The translations under genes and the position numbers were made by a program. The notes under the pieces are model-generated. The model searched no databases. It saw only the letters and a program-made list of their open reading frames with translations, and was not told where the DNA came from. This document shows, one piece after another, positions 32,864 through 42,411 of a DNA stretch of 64,000 nt; the stretch's first letter is position 1, and each line of letters starts with the position of its first letter. This DNA is from JAGLQA01 sp023135565 (GTDB lineage: Bacteria > Acidobacteriota > Aminicenantia > UBA2199), in NCBI GenBank assembly GCA_030639305.1, contig DAOWCY010000002.1, forward strand, positions 48,272 through 112,271, in the 5' to 3' direction.

Positions 32864-35800
32864 ATGGAAGCAAATGGGGACAAAAAGATGGACGAAGAAA
32901 AGAATAACTATCCTGAATATAATCCGACAAAAGAGGTACGTTTAGGAGTGGTGATGTATGGGGGCATCTCTTTAGCAATTTATATGAACGGCGTCACCCA
33001 GGAACTGTATAAACTGGTCAGGGCAACCGCGCCTTCTACAGTGGAAGGAACTCACCTCCCCCTTCTCTCCAATAACCAGCTTAAAGGAACTGAAAGAATC
33101 TACCGAAAACTTGCCCAGAACTTAACCCCCCGCCAATGGGCTGACTGGCTGGGACTTGATATAGAATGCCCGGAAAAGGGAGAAGAAAGTTCATCGGACC
33201 CTCCCACTATTCAAACCCGTTTCATTATAGATATTTTGTCCGGCACTTCCGCCGGCGGCATCAATGCCGTTTTTCTTGCCAAAGCGCTGGTGGAGCAAAA
33301 AGAAATCGACGAGCTAAAAAAATTATGGATTGAGGAAGGCGACATCGAGAAATTGCTAAATGACAAAAAATTCACCGGCCTTCCAGCTTCCCTACTGGAC
33401 GGGAAAAGGATTTACAGGAAACTGCTTCATGCTCTTGAGTCGATGGAGGACATCGAAAATAAATCGGCAGCATCTCCCTTTGTTGACGAGTTGGATTTGT
33501 TCGTTACAGCAACGGATATCAGGGGACTCCCGGTTCCTATCCGCTTGTCCTCCGGTAAACTTGTGTACGAGAAACGGCACCGGCACCACTTTCATTTTTT
33601 ATATGCCGACAAGAAAAAAACACAATTTGGGCGGAATGATTTTGAAAAAAAGAACGATCCTTTTTTAGCTTTTGCCGCCCGCTGCACGTCTTCTTTTCCC
33701 TTTGCTTTTGAACCCATGACTCTTGCCGATATTGAAAAGCTGTGCCCAAACCAGCCGAAGTCTGAGCAAATGAACAAATGGATCAGGCTTTTTTTTAAGC
33801 ATTATATTTCCTCACCGATAATTAATAAAGGTAATAACATCGATTATGATTCCATAAAAAAAATTGCTTTTGGAGATGGCGGTTATCTTGATAATAAGCC
33901 TTTTTCTTATGCGATTGATGCATTGAAAAAAAGACGCAGCGATTTGCCTGTGGATCGTAAATTGATCTATCTCGAGCCTGTGCCCGATCATCCCGAAAAA
34001 GAAGTGATCCCGGAGGTTAAACCGGATTTCATAGAAAATGTGTTGGCAGCCACGCTTTCCCTGCCCCGGTACGAAACCATAGGCGAAGACTTAGAGCGCC
34101 TACTCGAACATAACCGGCTGATCGAAAGAGTAAATGGTTTAATCCAACCTATTTTGGATCGTGTCCATCGGGATCAGGATGATAAAAACGAATGCTTCTT
34201 GCCCGCTGATAAATGGAAAAAAAAGGGTTTAGATTACATGGTGGAAAAGAAAGGGATGACATATGAAGTTTATCACCGGCTAAAAATACAGTTGGTTCTC
34301 GATGAATTTAGCCTCCTGGTGGCACGTCATCTCGGACTTGAAGAAGATTCGGATTATGTAATGGTGGCCCGCCGTATAGTGAAAGCCTGGTTAGAAGGTG
34401 AGTATTCAGGGGGGGGAAAAGATGGAAAAACACAAAATGAATTTTTGTTAAATTTTGATTTCAGTTATCGACTCAGGCGCATCGCTTTCGTTCAACGTAA
34501 GATAAATGAACTTTTTATTTTAGGCCCTGCCGCAGAAAAATCACTAAAAGAACATAACAAAGACCTGAATTTCGATGAAGTGGATGACGACAGGAAAAGA
34601 TTATATCAGAACGAGCTAAAAGCACTAAAGATACAGTTTAATGACAAAATATTTATCCGGCTGCGGAATGCCGGCAGGGAATTGAGAAAAAGGGCTAATA
34701 TTACATCAAATTCTAAAGTGCCTCTATGCCCTATAAAAGTAGCTACGGAATCGCTTCAAGGGAAGATAAATTTAGATAAACTAAAAGAATATGTTCAGCC
34801 GGGAAGCGAGAAAATTTACGAAAATTGGGAAAAAGACATTTACAAAAAAAACGAAAATGAGTTTAAGAAATATACCACGGCAATTGCCTCCTGTCTCAGT
34901 AATTTATTCATAGAGTGTTCCAGAGAGTTTTACGCTATTATCAAGAAATATAAAAAGAATGCGGATAAAAAGCAGAATGATTTACTCCGGACTACGCTGG
35001 ACTGTATAAAAAAGTATTACCAATGTTTTGAAAATTACGATATGATTATATTTCCTGTATTGTATGACCGGGATATGGGAGAGGCCGATAAGGTAGAGGT
35101 GATTCGTTTGAGCCCGGAAGACGCAACCCATTTAATCGACGAAAACAAAGAAGGGGAAAAGCGCCGAAAACTGGCCGGTACAGCCCTTGGGCATTTCGGG
35201 GCATTCCTGGATGAATTTTGGAGAAGGAATGACATCCTGTGGGGACGTCTCGACGCCGCGGAAATGATTATCACTACACTTTTTAAGAAAAAAGAGAAAA
35301 ATAATGGGATTAATAATAAAAAGAAGAAGGAGCAGTCTCCCGGTGATAAAATACTGAAAGATGTACTTGCTCATGCGCATAAAACCATAATTGCCGAAGA
35401 GTTAAGCGAAAAGGAAAAAACCGGATTCACAAAGATGATGTGCAAATTTTTGAAATCCACCCTGAAATTGAAATTCAAGGATAAGGACTGCTCTCCAAAC
35501 GCCGATGATCTTTTGGAGGTGGTTGAATGTTATTTAAAAGGCAGCGATTTAACTCCTAAGTCCCAGGATGTGCTGCTTAAATGTCTTGACAAAGAGCAGC
35601 TTTTTAATCATCTCAAAGACAAAGACAAAAACGGCTACGAGATTAGCCGGAAGCTCGATCCGAAATTTTTACTGCGCATTGCGGCACGATGCACTAAAGT
35701 GGTGGGAAAAATGTTCAAAGGATTAAGCCTTAACGATTCCGGTACCGGTGGAGAGCAAACCTTTAGTAAAATTTCCTCGAAGATTTCTTCCTGGCTGATA

Positions 35801-36142
35801 AAATTCGGACGGTTGTTTGCATTTATCGTGGAATTTGCAATACCCGGGAGCGTCAAGCAGCTATTGTTCAGACATTGGGTTAAGTTACTGTATCCTCTAA
35901 CGTTATTTGCGATCTCGTTAGGTATTGTGATGGGTTGGACTACAGTTCGAAATGCCGGTTGGATCGGTTTAGGTGTCACCCCAGTTGTACAAATTATAGT
36001 CTCGCTTTTAAAAAATTTCATGCAGGGGAAAAAGACGTGCTGGAATATAATCAATTTTGTATTCAAAATAGTAATAACCTTCTTAGCTGCTGTCGGTCTT
36101 TTGGTCTTACTTTATTTAGCTGATTTTTTCCTGTTGAATTGA
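32864..36142 (+). CDS. Large patatin-like phospholipase-related protein with C-terminal membrane segments
   Basis: The 1092-residue product opens with VRLGVVMYGGISLAIYMNGV, the anion-hole region of patatins, and has the nucleophile elbow GTSAGG (~residue 127) and the DGG motif of the Ser-Asp dyad (GDGGYLDNKPF, ~340), so the catalytic set is intact. A long charged helical middle follows, and the C-terminus has three or four membrane segments (LTLFAISLGIVMGWTTV, GLGVTPVVQIIVSLL, FLAAVGLLVLLYLADFFLL). This fits the long bacterial 'patatin-related' family rather than short patatins. AAGGAG lies 6 bases before the start. It probably hydrolyses lipid acyl esters at the membrane; a defence role is known for some patatins but nothing nearby (no CD-NTase) supports it here. 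Confidence 0.87.
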   Translation: MEANGDKKMDEEKNNYPEYNPTKEVRLGVVMYGGISLAIYMNGVTQELYKLVRATAPSTVEGTHLPLLSNNQLKGTERIYRKLAQNLTPRQWADWLGLDIECPEKGEESSSDPPTIQTRFIIDILSGTSAGGINAVFLAKALVEQKEIDELKKLWIEEGDIEKLLNDKKFTGLPASLLDGKRIYRKLLHALESMEDIENKSAASPFVDELDLFVTATDIRGLPVPIRLSSGKLVYEKRHRHHFHFLYADKKKTQFGRNDFEKKNDPFLAFAARCTSSFPFAFEPMTLADIEKLCPNQPKSEQMNKWIRLFFKHYISSPIINKGNNIDYDSIKKIAFGDGGYLDNKPFSYAIDALKKRRSDLPVDRKLIYLEPVPDHPEKEVIPEVKPDFIENVLAATLSLPRYETIGEDLERLLEHNRLIERVNGLIQPILDRVHRDQDDKNECFLPADKWKKKGLDYMVEKKGMTYEVYHRLKIQLVLDEFSLLVARHLGLEEDSDYVMVARRIVKAWLEGEYSGGGKDGKTQNEFLLNFDFSYRLRRIAFVQRKINELFILGPAAEKSLKEHNKDLNFDEVDDDRKRLYQNELKALKIQFNDKIFIRLRNAGRELRKRANITSNSKVPLCPIKVATESLQGKINLDKLKEYVQPGSEKIYENWEKDIYKKNENEFKKYTTAIASCLSNLFIECSREFYAIIKKYKKNADKKQNDLLRTTLDCIKKYYQCFENYDMIIFPVLYDRDMGEADKVEVIRLSPEDATHLIDENKEGEKRRKLAGTALGHFGAFLDEFWRRNDILWGRLDAAEMIITTLFKKKEKNNGINNKKKKEQSPGDKILKDVLAHAHKTIIAEELSEKEKTGFTKMMCKFLKSTLKLKFKDKDCSPNADDLLEVVECYLKGSDLTPKSQDVLLKCLDKEQLFNHLKDKDKNGYEISRKLDPKFLLRIAARCTKVVGKMFKGLSLNDSGTGGEQTFSKISSKISSWLIKFGRLFAFIVEFAIPGSVKQLLFRHWVKLLYPLTLFAISLGIVMGWTTVRNAGWIGLGVTPVVQIIVSLLKNFMQGKKTCWNIINFVFKIVITFLAAVGLLVLLYLADFFLLN

Positions 36143-36154
36143 GCGTTTCTTACC

Positions 36155-36360
36155 TGACCTCCGGCGGCCCTGCCGGGGGCTAAACTTTTGAAAAAGTTTA
36201 ATCAAAACTTTTGATAATTTAGAATCAAAAGCACTCCCTGCGGCGGAGCCGCTTATAGGCTGGGGACGCCGTCCCCCTCACTCGCTGCTTCTTGCGGCGA
36301 AGCCGCTTATCGCCTCCCCGTGCGCACGGGGTTTAGAATCAAAAACGCCCCCTGCCCGCC
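36155..36360 (+). repeat. Module A with two hairpin units
   Basis: Module A (36155-36213) is followed by GCGGC-GGA-GCCGC, CTTATAGGCTG, hairpin 2 GGGGAC-GCC-GTCCCC (36262-36276), then GCGGC-GAA-GCCGC, CTTATCGCCT and palindrome CCCCGTGCGCACGGGG (36316-36331). It separates the convergent patatin and acyl-CoA synthetase genes. Confidence 0.85.
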
Positions 36361-36370
36361 GGTAGCTCGA

Positions 36371-38452
36371 TCAAATCATGATGCGGGCGTCAACTGCAAA
36401 AGCCCCGTCCTCGTAAGCGATGATAGGATTCAAATCCATTTCCTCGATGCCGGGCAGATCGGTAACCAATTGCGAAACCCGCTGGATAATCTCAGCCAGC
36501 TTCTTCCGGTCCACGCCTTTGTCACCGCGGAAACCTTCTAACAGCTTATGAGTCTTGATGGAAGAGATCATCTCTTCAGATTCGAAAGGCGTTACCGGCG
36601 TGAGCGCGAAAGATACGTCCTTCAAAAGTTCCACGTATACGCCGCCCAGACCGAACATCAAAGTATGTCCTAAACCGGGTTCCGCTTTGGCGCCGATAAT
36701 CGTCTCTTTACCGCCGCCGGGCATGAATTTCTGTATGAAAAACTGTAAGCCCTCTTTACCGAACTTTTTCTCCATTTCTTCGGCTGCCGCCTTTACAGAC
36801 GCGGCATCCGCCAGGTTCAACGCTACGCCGCCTTCATCGCTCTTGTGAACGATCTTTTCAGAGTCGGCTTTCAACACTACCGGGAAACCGGTTTCCTCAG
36901 CCGCTTCGGCCGCTGCCGCAGCATCACCGGCTGTGCGCCAGTCGGCGGCGGGAATTCCATAACAACCCAGGATTTCATATACCTGCGCGGCGGAAAGCAT
37001 CTTCTTACCGGCATCTTTACCGTTCTGGAGAATTTTTTCCGCTTTGGCCTTATCTACATCGGGAAAGGTTTTCGGTTCGCCTAATTCCCTGGAACGCAGT
37101 TCATTATAGTTGGTTAAAGCGGCCATCACTTTGGCTGCCATCTCGGCGTAATCGTAGAGCGGGATATTGCCGTCTTTTAGAATGGCAGTGGTGCCGGTCC
37201 ACTGCGGCTTGTCGGTCATATAGTTGCAGACGATGGGCTTTTTGCGTTTCTTGCTCACCGCGGCCATCTCTTTGGCAACGCTCTCGCAGTCCACGAAAGG
37301 CGGGGTGACAAAATTAATATATACGGCGTCGATATGCTCTTCGTCCATCAAAACGTCTAAAGCGGCGCGGTAATGCCCCGCATTGCCGGTGGCAAGCACG
37401 TCGATGGGATTATGAGCCGAAGCTTCGGGGTATAATTTTTCTTCCAGTATTTTTACCGCTTTATCGGACAGTGGCGGAATTTCCACCCCGGCTTCCACTA
37501 AGGCGTCGGTGGCAATGATCGCCGGGCCGCCGGTGTCGGTTATCAAACCCACCCGCTTGCCTTTGGGAACAGGCTGCTCAGCAAAAGCCATGGCCGATTG
37601 GCACATCTCTTCCTGGTCCTGGAAAGTGAGAATGCCGGTTTTTTTGAAAATCAATTCGGTGGAAAGTCCCACGCCCACCATGCCGCCGGTGTGAGAAGCG
37701 GCTGCTTTAGCGCCCTCTTTGGTACGTCCGGCCCGCATAGCCAGGATGGGTTTTTTGGCCGCCACTTCCCGGGCCGCGTCCATGAACTCTTTGGGGTTGT
37801 TGAAACCTTCTACGTAGAGGATAATGACCCGCGTTTTTTCGTCGTCGCCGTAATAGCGCAAAATCTCCGGGATAGAGATGTCGCAGGCATTGCCGTTGGA
37901 CGCATAGAACCGCATCCCTACGCCGAGATCGTGGATATTCTGCATAAATACTGCGCCTACGCCGCCGCTCTGGGCTACGATGGAGATATACCCCGGTTCG
38001 GGGAAAGTAAAAGTAAAATCGCAGTAGGCTTTTACTTCCGGGTCGGTGTTGATAATTCCCTGGCAGTTGGGGCCGAAAACGCGGATGCCGTAATTTTTAG
38101 CTACTTCCACGGTCTTTTTTTCTAAGGCAGCCCCTTCCGGCCCTACTTCTTTAAAACCGGCGCTGTTGATAATTACGAACTGGACGCCTTTTTTGCCGCA
38201 CTCATCCATGGCCATTGGTGCAAATTTGGCCGGTATGCTCATATGGGCCACATCTACGCTGCCGGGCACGTCCAGGATACTGGGATAGGCTTTAAGACCG
38301 CAAATCTCGTCCGCTTTCGGGTTGATGGGATAGATGCCGCCTTTGTATTCGTATTTGATCAGGTTTTTGGTTATCACGTTACCTATGGACAGCGTTTTCT
38401 GGGAAGCGCCGATAATGGCTACCCCTTTGGGGTTAAATAATTTATCGAACAT
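36371..38452 (-). CDS. ADP-forming acyl-CoA synthetase (fused alpha and beta subunits)
   Basis: The 693-residue product starts with a CoA-binding Rossmann domain (MFDKLFNPKGVAIIGAS, NPKADEICGLKAYPSI), followed by the two succinyl-CoA-synthetase-like domains; the phosphohistidine motif AAASHTGG is near residue 254. The C-terminal ~230 residues are the ATP-grasp beta part with the second conserved His in VHKSDEGGVALNL (~535). This enzyme family converts acyl-CoA, ADP and phosphate to acid, CoA and ATP, so it yields ATP at the end of fermentation. It lies 1 base after the dehydratase gene, with GGAG inside that gene's end, so they form an operon. Acyl specificity is unknown; the neighbours suggest short- or branched-chain acids. 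Confidence 0.92.
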   Translation of the reverse strand: MFDKLFNPKGVAIIGASQKTLSIGNVITKNLIKYEYKGGIYPINPKADEICGLKAYPSILDVPGSVDVAHMSIPAKFAPMAMDECGKKGVQFVIINSAGFKEVGPEGAALEKKTVEVAKNYGIRVFGPNCQGIINTDPEVKAYCDFTFTFPEPGYISIVAQSGGVGAVFMQNIHDLGVGMRFYASNGNACDISIPEILRYYGDDEKTRVIILYVEGFNNPKEFMDAAREVAAKKPILAMRAGRTKEGAKAAASHTGGMVGVGLSTELIFKKTGILTFQDQEEMCQSAMAFAEQPVPKGKRVGLITDTGGPAIIATDALVEAGVEIPPLSDKAVKILEEKLYPEASAHNPIDVLATGNAGHYRAALDVLMDEEHIDAVYINFVTPPFVDCESVAKEMAAVSKKRKKPIVCNYMTDKPQWTGTTAILKDGNIPLYDYAEMAAKVMAALTNYNELRSRELGEPKTFPDVDKAKAEKILQNGKDAGKKMLSAAQVYEILGCYGIPAADWRTAGDAAAAAEAAEETGFPVVLKADSEKIVHKSDEGGVALNLADAASVKAAAEEMEKKFGKEGLQFFIQKFMPGGGKETIIGAKAEPGLGHTLMFGLGGVYVELLKDVSFALTPVTPFESEEMISSIKTHKLLEGFRGDKGVDRKKLAEIIQRVSQLVTDLPGIEEMDLNPIIAYEDGAFAVDARIMI

Positions 38453-38453
38453 T

Positions 38454-39698
38454 TTACTTATTCTCCTCTAACTGCTCTACAAAAGCTTCGATATTGGTTT
38501 TGGTCTGCTCGTCGGAGACGAGGCGCATATCGTTCAGGTCGCCGTTAATGGTCAAACTGGGCAGCCCGGTTTCTTTTTCCAACCGCTGGGGCATTCCGTA
38601 GCGGCTGTTGGAATTGTTGGGACAGGTTTTGGCGTCATGATAGATGACGCCGTCGATCTTGAAAGTTTCGATCATGCGTTTCATGTACTGTTCTTTAACA
38701 TCGTCGCCGCGCACGATGAACAGTTCGGTGTAGGCTTTAGCCATGCTGTTAAAGGGATCGGCGGGATCGAAATCGCCGAATATCCAGCTATTGCAGTAGG
38801 TGGACGCCAGTACGCAGGTCTGCAAAGAAGCGAATAATTCGGAATGAGCTCGCAGCCGGCCCCAGATAGGCATACCTTCCCAGTAAAGCCGGAAACGTTC
38901 TCCTTCCACAGCCGAATCTTTATTTGCCACCCGTTCATTTAATTCTTCGAGCAGCATTTTGTAGTAATCCACTGCCTGTTGGTTGCCCCGCAAAACCACC
39001 GCCGGACCCATCTGGATGGTACTATCGAAAAAAGTCAACGGGGACGGTTTGTTTGCGGCTGTATCCAGCACCTCTTTCCACAGGTCGGTGCATTCCCGGG
39101 AAAGCGCTAATTTCTCTTTAAGCTTGTCCATATCGAACTTATTGCCCGATATTTTTTCTAAGGGTTCCACCAGGGCCTCGATCTGTTTGGCAACGGACGA
39201 AGTTATGTTGTCGTCCAGACCCGAAGGGTTCCTGGGGGTGTGTACGCCTATCAGGGGCGCATCGAACTCTTTGGCATACCAGGCGAACCAATCTTTCACG
39301 TCCCGGCACTGGTTGGTATTAAACACCAGCACATCGGGTTTGGGGACTTTTTCTATGCCGAAAGCCTTTGTCAACGGGGTGTTGCCCGTTACGTAGGAGC
39401 CGATATCGGACGTCAGGTAAGAGCAAATATCGGGCGAATAGCCTAAGGCGTTGGCGTGTGGAATAAGGTCCGCAGCCATACGCGCCGAGCCCAACATAGC
39501 GCCGTGGTTCTCCGGGTAATAAACTAAAAATCCCATCGCTAAGAGCAGTTCGGCAGGGCCCACACTGGTGCACCAGGCGATCTTCTTAGAGCCGCTTTTA
39601 GCAGCCTGGTCCAGTTCGAGAAAATAGTCGGTCATAAGGCGGTTCATTTCACCGGTAGCTTTAATTTTTTTTCTTTTTAATTTTTTTTCTTCAGCCAT
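38454..39698 (-). CDS. 2-hydroxyacyl-CoA dehydratase component (HgdB/BcrB-like)
   Basis: The 414-residue product belongs to the 2-hydroxyacyl-CoA dehydratase/benzoyl-CoA reductase subunit family: KKIAWCTSVGPAELLLAMG near the N-terminus (Cys43), PDICSYLTSDIGSYVTG, PKPDVLVFNTNQCRDVKDWF and ACVLASTYCNS-type cysteines (here TCVLASTYCNSWIFG) that hold the [4Fe-4S] cluster. These enzymes remove water from 2-hydroxyacyl-CoA by a ketyl radical and need an ATP-driven activator, present at 40222-41004. The usual enzyme is a heterodimer; only one subunit gene is visible here. GGAGG precedes the start. The strongest promoter candidate is at 39869-39897. Confidence 0.87.
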   Translation of the reverse strand: MAEEKKLKRKKIKATGEMNRLMTDYFLELDQAAKSGSKKIAWCTSVGPAELLLAMGFLVYYPENHGAMLGSARMAADLIPHANALGYSPDICSYLTSDIGSYVTGNTPLTKAFGIEKVPKPDVLVFNTNQCRDVKDWFAWYAKEFDAPLIGVHTPRNPSGLDDNITSSVAKQIEALVEPLEKISGNKFDMDKLKEKLALSRECTDLWKEVLDTAANKPSPLTFFDSTIQMGPAVVLRGNQQAVDYYKMLLEELNERVANKDSAVEGERFRLYWEGMPIWGRLRAHSELFASLQTCVLASTYCNSWIFGDFDPADPFNSMAKAYTELFIVRGDDVKEQYMKRMIETFKIDGVIYHDAKTCPNNSNSRYGMPQRLEKETGLPSLTINGDLNDMRLVSDEQTKTNIEAFVEQLEENK

Positions 39699-39868
39699 TT
39701 TATATTACCTCCTTCTTAAGGGGATTGGAATTAATTTTGGAATGACGCCTGCTGCCTGTGCGCAGGAAAGCAGGGACAGGGGAATAATGGAATACCGGGG
39801 TGATCGAAAAGCGTTCGTATACGTAAAGAATTTCAGTTTATTTTTCATATTCCTGTGTTCCATTGTTT

Positions 39869-39897
39869 TTTATATCATAAATAGATCTTTTTTTCAA
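39869..39897 (-). promoter_or_regulatory. Possible promoter of the dehydratase/acyl-CoA synthetase operon
   Basis: Minus-strand TTGAAA (39892-39897) and TATAAA (39869-39874) are 17 bases apart, giving a ~165-nt leader. Bases 39699-40055 otherwise show nothing convincing. Confidence 0.5.
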
Positions 39898-40054
39898 TCC
39901 CAACAAAAACTTTATATAGCTTTAAAACCTGCTTTATATTGTGATCTTCGTCATTTCCCAATTTCGGGGCAGGGGGTTCCGATTTTTCCCTGACCAGGCT
40001 CCCGGTTTCCCGCAACATTGCAACATTCGCACGCACCGACCCCAGTTTTTCCTT

Positions 40055-40190
40055 TGCCTCCGGCGGCCCCTGCCGGGGAGGCCAAACTTTTGAAAAAGTT
40101 TGATCAAAACTTCTTATTATTTAGAATCAAAAGCACTCACCCGTTGCCCCTGCCGCGAAGCGGTTTATAGGCTGGGTGCGCCACACCCAT
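40055..40190 (+). repeat. Module A with hairpins 1 and 2
   Basis: Module A (about 40057-40114) is followed by AGAATCAAAAGCACTC, hairpin 1 GCCGC-GAA-GCGG and GTTTATAGGCTG with hairpin 2 GGGTGC-GCC-ACACCC (40174-40188). Confidence 0.85.
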
Positions 40191-40221
40191 TTCATGGAAG
40201 GTCGAAAACCGAATGCTGTAA

Positions 40222-41004
40222 CTATTTGTTTTCCATGGCAAACAAGGCCGCACCGATGGCCCCGGTGAACTGCGGAAAATCAGGCACAAATACCTCCCTG
40301 CCGATAAGTTCCGCGAACATCTTTACCAGGAACGGATTATGAGCCACTACCCCGCCTGTCATCACTACTTTGCCGGTAAAAGAATCCATCTCCATCACCC
40401 GCTTTATCATAGAAAAAAATAACCCTTTGACAATATCGGGCAGTTTTTTGCCCTCCCTGATCCGCTCCAAAACCTCGGTGGCGGAAAAAACCGTACAAAA
40501 ACTGCCAAGCTTGACCATGTCCGTAGATTGCCCGGATAAACCGTCCATCTCTTCGATAGGCACATCCAAACGCTGCGCCATCTCTTCCAAAAAAGCGCCT
40601 GTGCCGGCAGCGCATTTGCGGTTCATTTTGAAATTAATACGGCGCCCTTTTTCGTCTAATTTAATGATTTTATTATCCTGGCCGCCGATGTCGATAACGG
40701 TTATCGCTTCCGGGAAATAATAGTAACAGCCCCGGGCATGACAACTGATCTCGGTTTTGCTGTCCCGGGCAAAAACGACATTCTTCCTGCCATACCCGGT
40801 GGAGGCGGCATTAACGATATCTTTTTGTTCCGCCCCGGCCATTTCTAAAGCCGCTTCCAGGCATTCTCGGGCCGAAGCGGAAAAATCAGTGCCCGACTTC
40901 CGCACACACCTGCCGACTAAATTCTTACCGGCATCGAGAAGGGCAATTTTAGTTCTCGACGCGCCTACATCTACACCTGCAAAGATCGCTCTCGATTTCA
41001 CCAT
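40222..41004 (-). CDS. hgdC: ATP-dependent activator of 2-hydroxyacyl-CoA dehydratase
   Basis: The 260-residue product is an ASKHA-fold ATPase: GVDVGASRTKIALLD at the N-terminus, DIGGQDNKIIKLD in the middle and MTGGVVAHNPFLVKM near the end. Cys131 (NRKCAAGTGAF) and Cys170 (GSFCTVFSATEV) are the two cysteines that, one from each monomer, hold the bridging [4Fe-4S] cluster in this family. It transfers an electron to the dehydratase with ATP hydrolysis. The gene follows the reductase gene 41017-41982 by 12 bases and lies upstream of the dehydratase gene, with a repeat block between. The symbol follows the glutaryl-type archetype; substrate unknown. Confidence 0.92.
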   Translation of the reverse strand: MVKSRAIFAGVDVGASRTKIALLDAGKNLVGRCVRKSGTDFSASARECLEAALEMAGAEQKDIVNAASTGYGRKNVVFARDSKTEISCHARGCYYYFPEAITVIDIGGQDNKIIKLDEKGRRINFKMNRKCAAGTGAFLEEMAQRLDVPIEEMDGLSGQSTDMVKLGSFCTVFSATEVLERIREGKKLPDIVKGLFFSMIKRVMEMDSFTGKVVMTGGVVAHNPFLVKMFAELIGREVFVPDFPQFTGAIGAALFAMENK

Positions 41005-41016
41005 GTTTAGATCCTG

Positions 41017-41982
41017 TTATTCACCTTTCAACCGTTTGGCCTGTAATTTTTCTTTTGCCTTTACCAGCAGTGTCAGGTAGGTGTTTAAGTGCACGGGAAT
41101 GTCAAGCTCGTGGCCGAGAAAGGAAATCTTACCGTTTATATATTCGATCTCGGTAGGGCTGCCGCTTTCTATGTCGATCAGCATAGAAGGCTTATGGTGC
41201 CCCGCTGAGGTAAGATAATTCAGGCAGTATTTGAAAAAATCGTCGCCATAATCATAACCCCTGCCCCGGGCCACCTCGATGGCCTCTTCCAAAAGCATTT
41301 CTACTAAGTAGCGCGTTTCCGCTTCAGTCATCACTTCCACCATAGTCATTCCCAAAAGGGCTGCGATAGGCGCAAGAGCAGCTACCAGGACAGTTTTCCG
41401 AAAGGCTAATTTTTTGATATCATTCGTAGGCTCCGTATCGAGACGGGCGGCATTTATCATCCGGGCAAAACCCGCTGCATGCTCGCAGTTTTCCGTGCCG
41501 CAGAGACAGCCCACATAATTCGGTTTATGAAAAAAGATCATCTTTACCCGGCCCGGGCCGATGAGATTCCCGGCAAAGTTAACGACGAAACGCATCACTC
41601 TTTCCCTATCGAAATGTTTGGCCAGGAACTCTTCGTTGTCGATGCCGTTTTGCATGGATACGATTTGAAAACCATCCTCGATGCTCTTTAAACTTTCTAC
41701 TACTTTTTCCATATATGGCGTTTTGACACAAATAACCACGTAATCGAATTCCCGCTCTTTTAAGTCGCCGGTTTTAGTGGCTACCCCATCGAGTTTACAC
41801 TTAAGAGAGGCGATGCCTTCGATACTTATCCCATTTTTTGCGATTGCTTTAATGCAGTCCTGCGCCACATCGACCCCGTAAACACTGCACCCGGAGGCTT
41901 TGAGGCGGCAAGCGAACATCTGTCCGATGGCGCCGAGTCCAATTACCAGGACTTTTTTTTTACTATTTTCTTCCTGAATCAT
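41017..41982 (-). CDS. Ketopantoate reductase family (ApbA/PanE-like) oxidoreductase
   Basis: The 321-residue product starts with an NAD(P)-binding Rossmann motif, VLVIGLGAIGQMFACRLKASG, and has the family's FDYVVICVKTPYMEKVVESL and SMQNGIDNE segments with a helical C-terminal domain (PSMLIDIESGSPTEIEYING). In the family it reduces 2-dehydropantoate to pantoate. Since the next gene encodes the dehydratase activator, it may instead reduce a 2-oxoacid to the 2-hydroxyacid that feeds the 2-hydroxyacyl-CoA dehydratase route; this is inference and supplies an otherwise missing step. GAGGAG precedes the start. Confidence 0.85.
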   Translation of the reverse strand: MIQEENSKKKVLVIGLGAIGQMFACRLKASGCSVYGVDVAQDCIKAIAKNGISIEGIASLKCKLDGVATKTGDLKEREFDYVVICVKTPYMEKVVESLKSIEDGFQIVSMQNGIDNEEFLAKHFDRERVMRFVVNFAGNLIGPGRVKMIFFHKPNYVGCLCGTENCEHAAGFARMINAARLDTEPTNDIKKLAFRKTVLVAALAPIAALLGMTMVEVMTEAETRYLVEMLLEEAIEVARGRGYDYGDDFFKYCLNYLTSAGHHKPSMLIDIESGSPTEIEYINGKISFLGHELDIPVHLNTYLTLLVKAKEKLQAKRLKGE

Positions 41983-42084
41983 AGCAGCTCCTCTTAAATT
42001 TTTTCTATTATAACCTTATATATGCTTGCTAAAACCATATCTTGCCTTAGCATCATCATTTTCTAAAAAGCAGCGGCATATATG

Positions 42085-42113
42085 ATTATTAAAAAAAAAT
42101 GGAAAATTGTCAA
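42085..42113 (-). promoter_or_regulatory. Possible promoter of the reductase/activator operon with a leaderless 7-codon ORF
   Basis: Minus-strand TTGACA (42108-42113) and AATAAT (42085-42090) are 17 bases apart. An ATG at 42079 falls at the expected transcript start and opens a 7-residue ORF ending near 42056. The main gene starts 75 bases further on. Confidence 0.5.
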
Positions 42114-42264
42114 CCCTTTTTCAATTTTTTTTGTAAAGTTAGGGGGATTTCTTTTAAAAAGCGAAACAATGTTCCCGGTAAATACCCGGTTATGGCAAAA
42201 AGAATAATGTAGAACTTTTGTAAAAGCCGGCGGCGCTCGCCTGTCATTAAAGTTCATCTAATCA

Positions 42265-42283
42265 TGGGCGAAAGCCTTTCGCC
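42265..42283 (+). repeat. Hairpin with a GCC loop
   Basis: GGGCGAAA-GCC-TTTCGCCC is a perfect 8-bp stem with the same GCC loop as the other hairpin-2 copies but a quite different stem. Bases 42114-42377 have no gene. Confidence 0.7.
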
Positions 42284-42377
42284 CCTTACCGGAAGCTGCC
42301 ATACAGCCGGTACGGTTAACGGGTAATTCAAGCCGGGAGCGATAGTGTTAAATTTTTAACTTTTTTTCCTATTCCTA

Positions 42378-42406
42378 TTGACATAATACGACATTTCCTT
42401 TAATAT
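42378..42406 (+). promoter_or_regulatory. Promoter of the acyl-CoA dehydrogenase operon
   Basis: TTGACA (42378-42383) and TAATAT (42401-42406) are 17 bases apart. The predicted transcript starts at or next to the ATG of a small ORF at 42412. Confidence 0.85.
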
Positions 42407-42411
42407 TAGCT

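Noticed and set aside
27288..36331. CCCCGTGCGCACGGGG and CCCCACGCGAGTGGGG palindromes looked like CRISPR (type I-E) repeat stems next to GCTTATCG-type flanks
   Set aside because: Copies are dispersed over tens of kilobases, are at most two in a row (27288 and 27331) and have no regular spacers or cas genes; they belong to the hairpin repeat family.
39742..39993. 83-codon plus-strand frame with a hydrophobic stretch
   Set aside because: AT-rich intergenic sequence with no ribosome site; overlaps the likely promoter of the opposite-strand operon.
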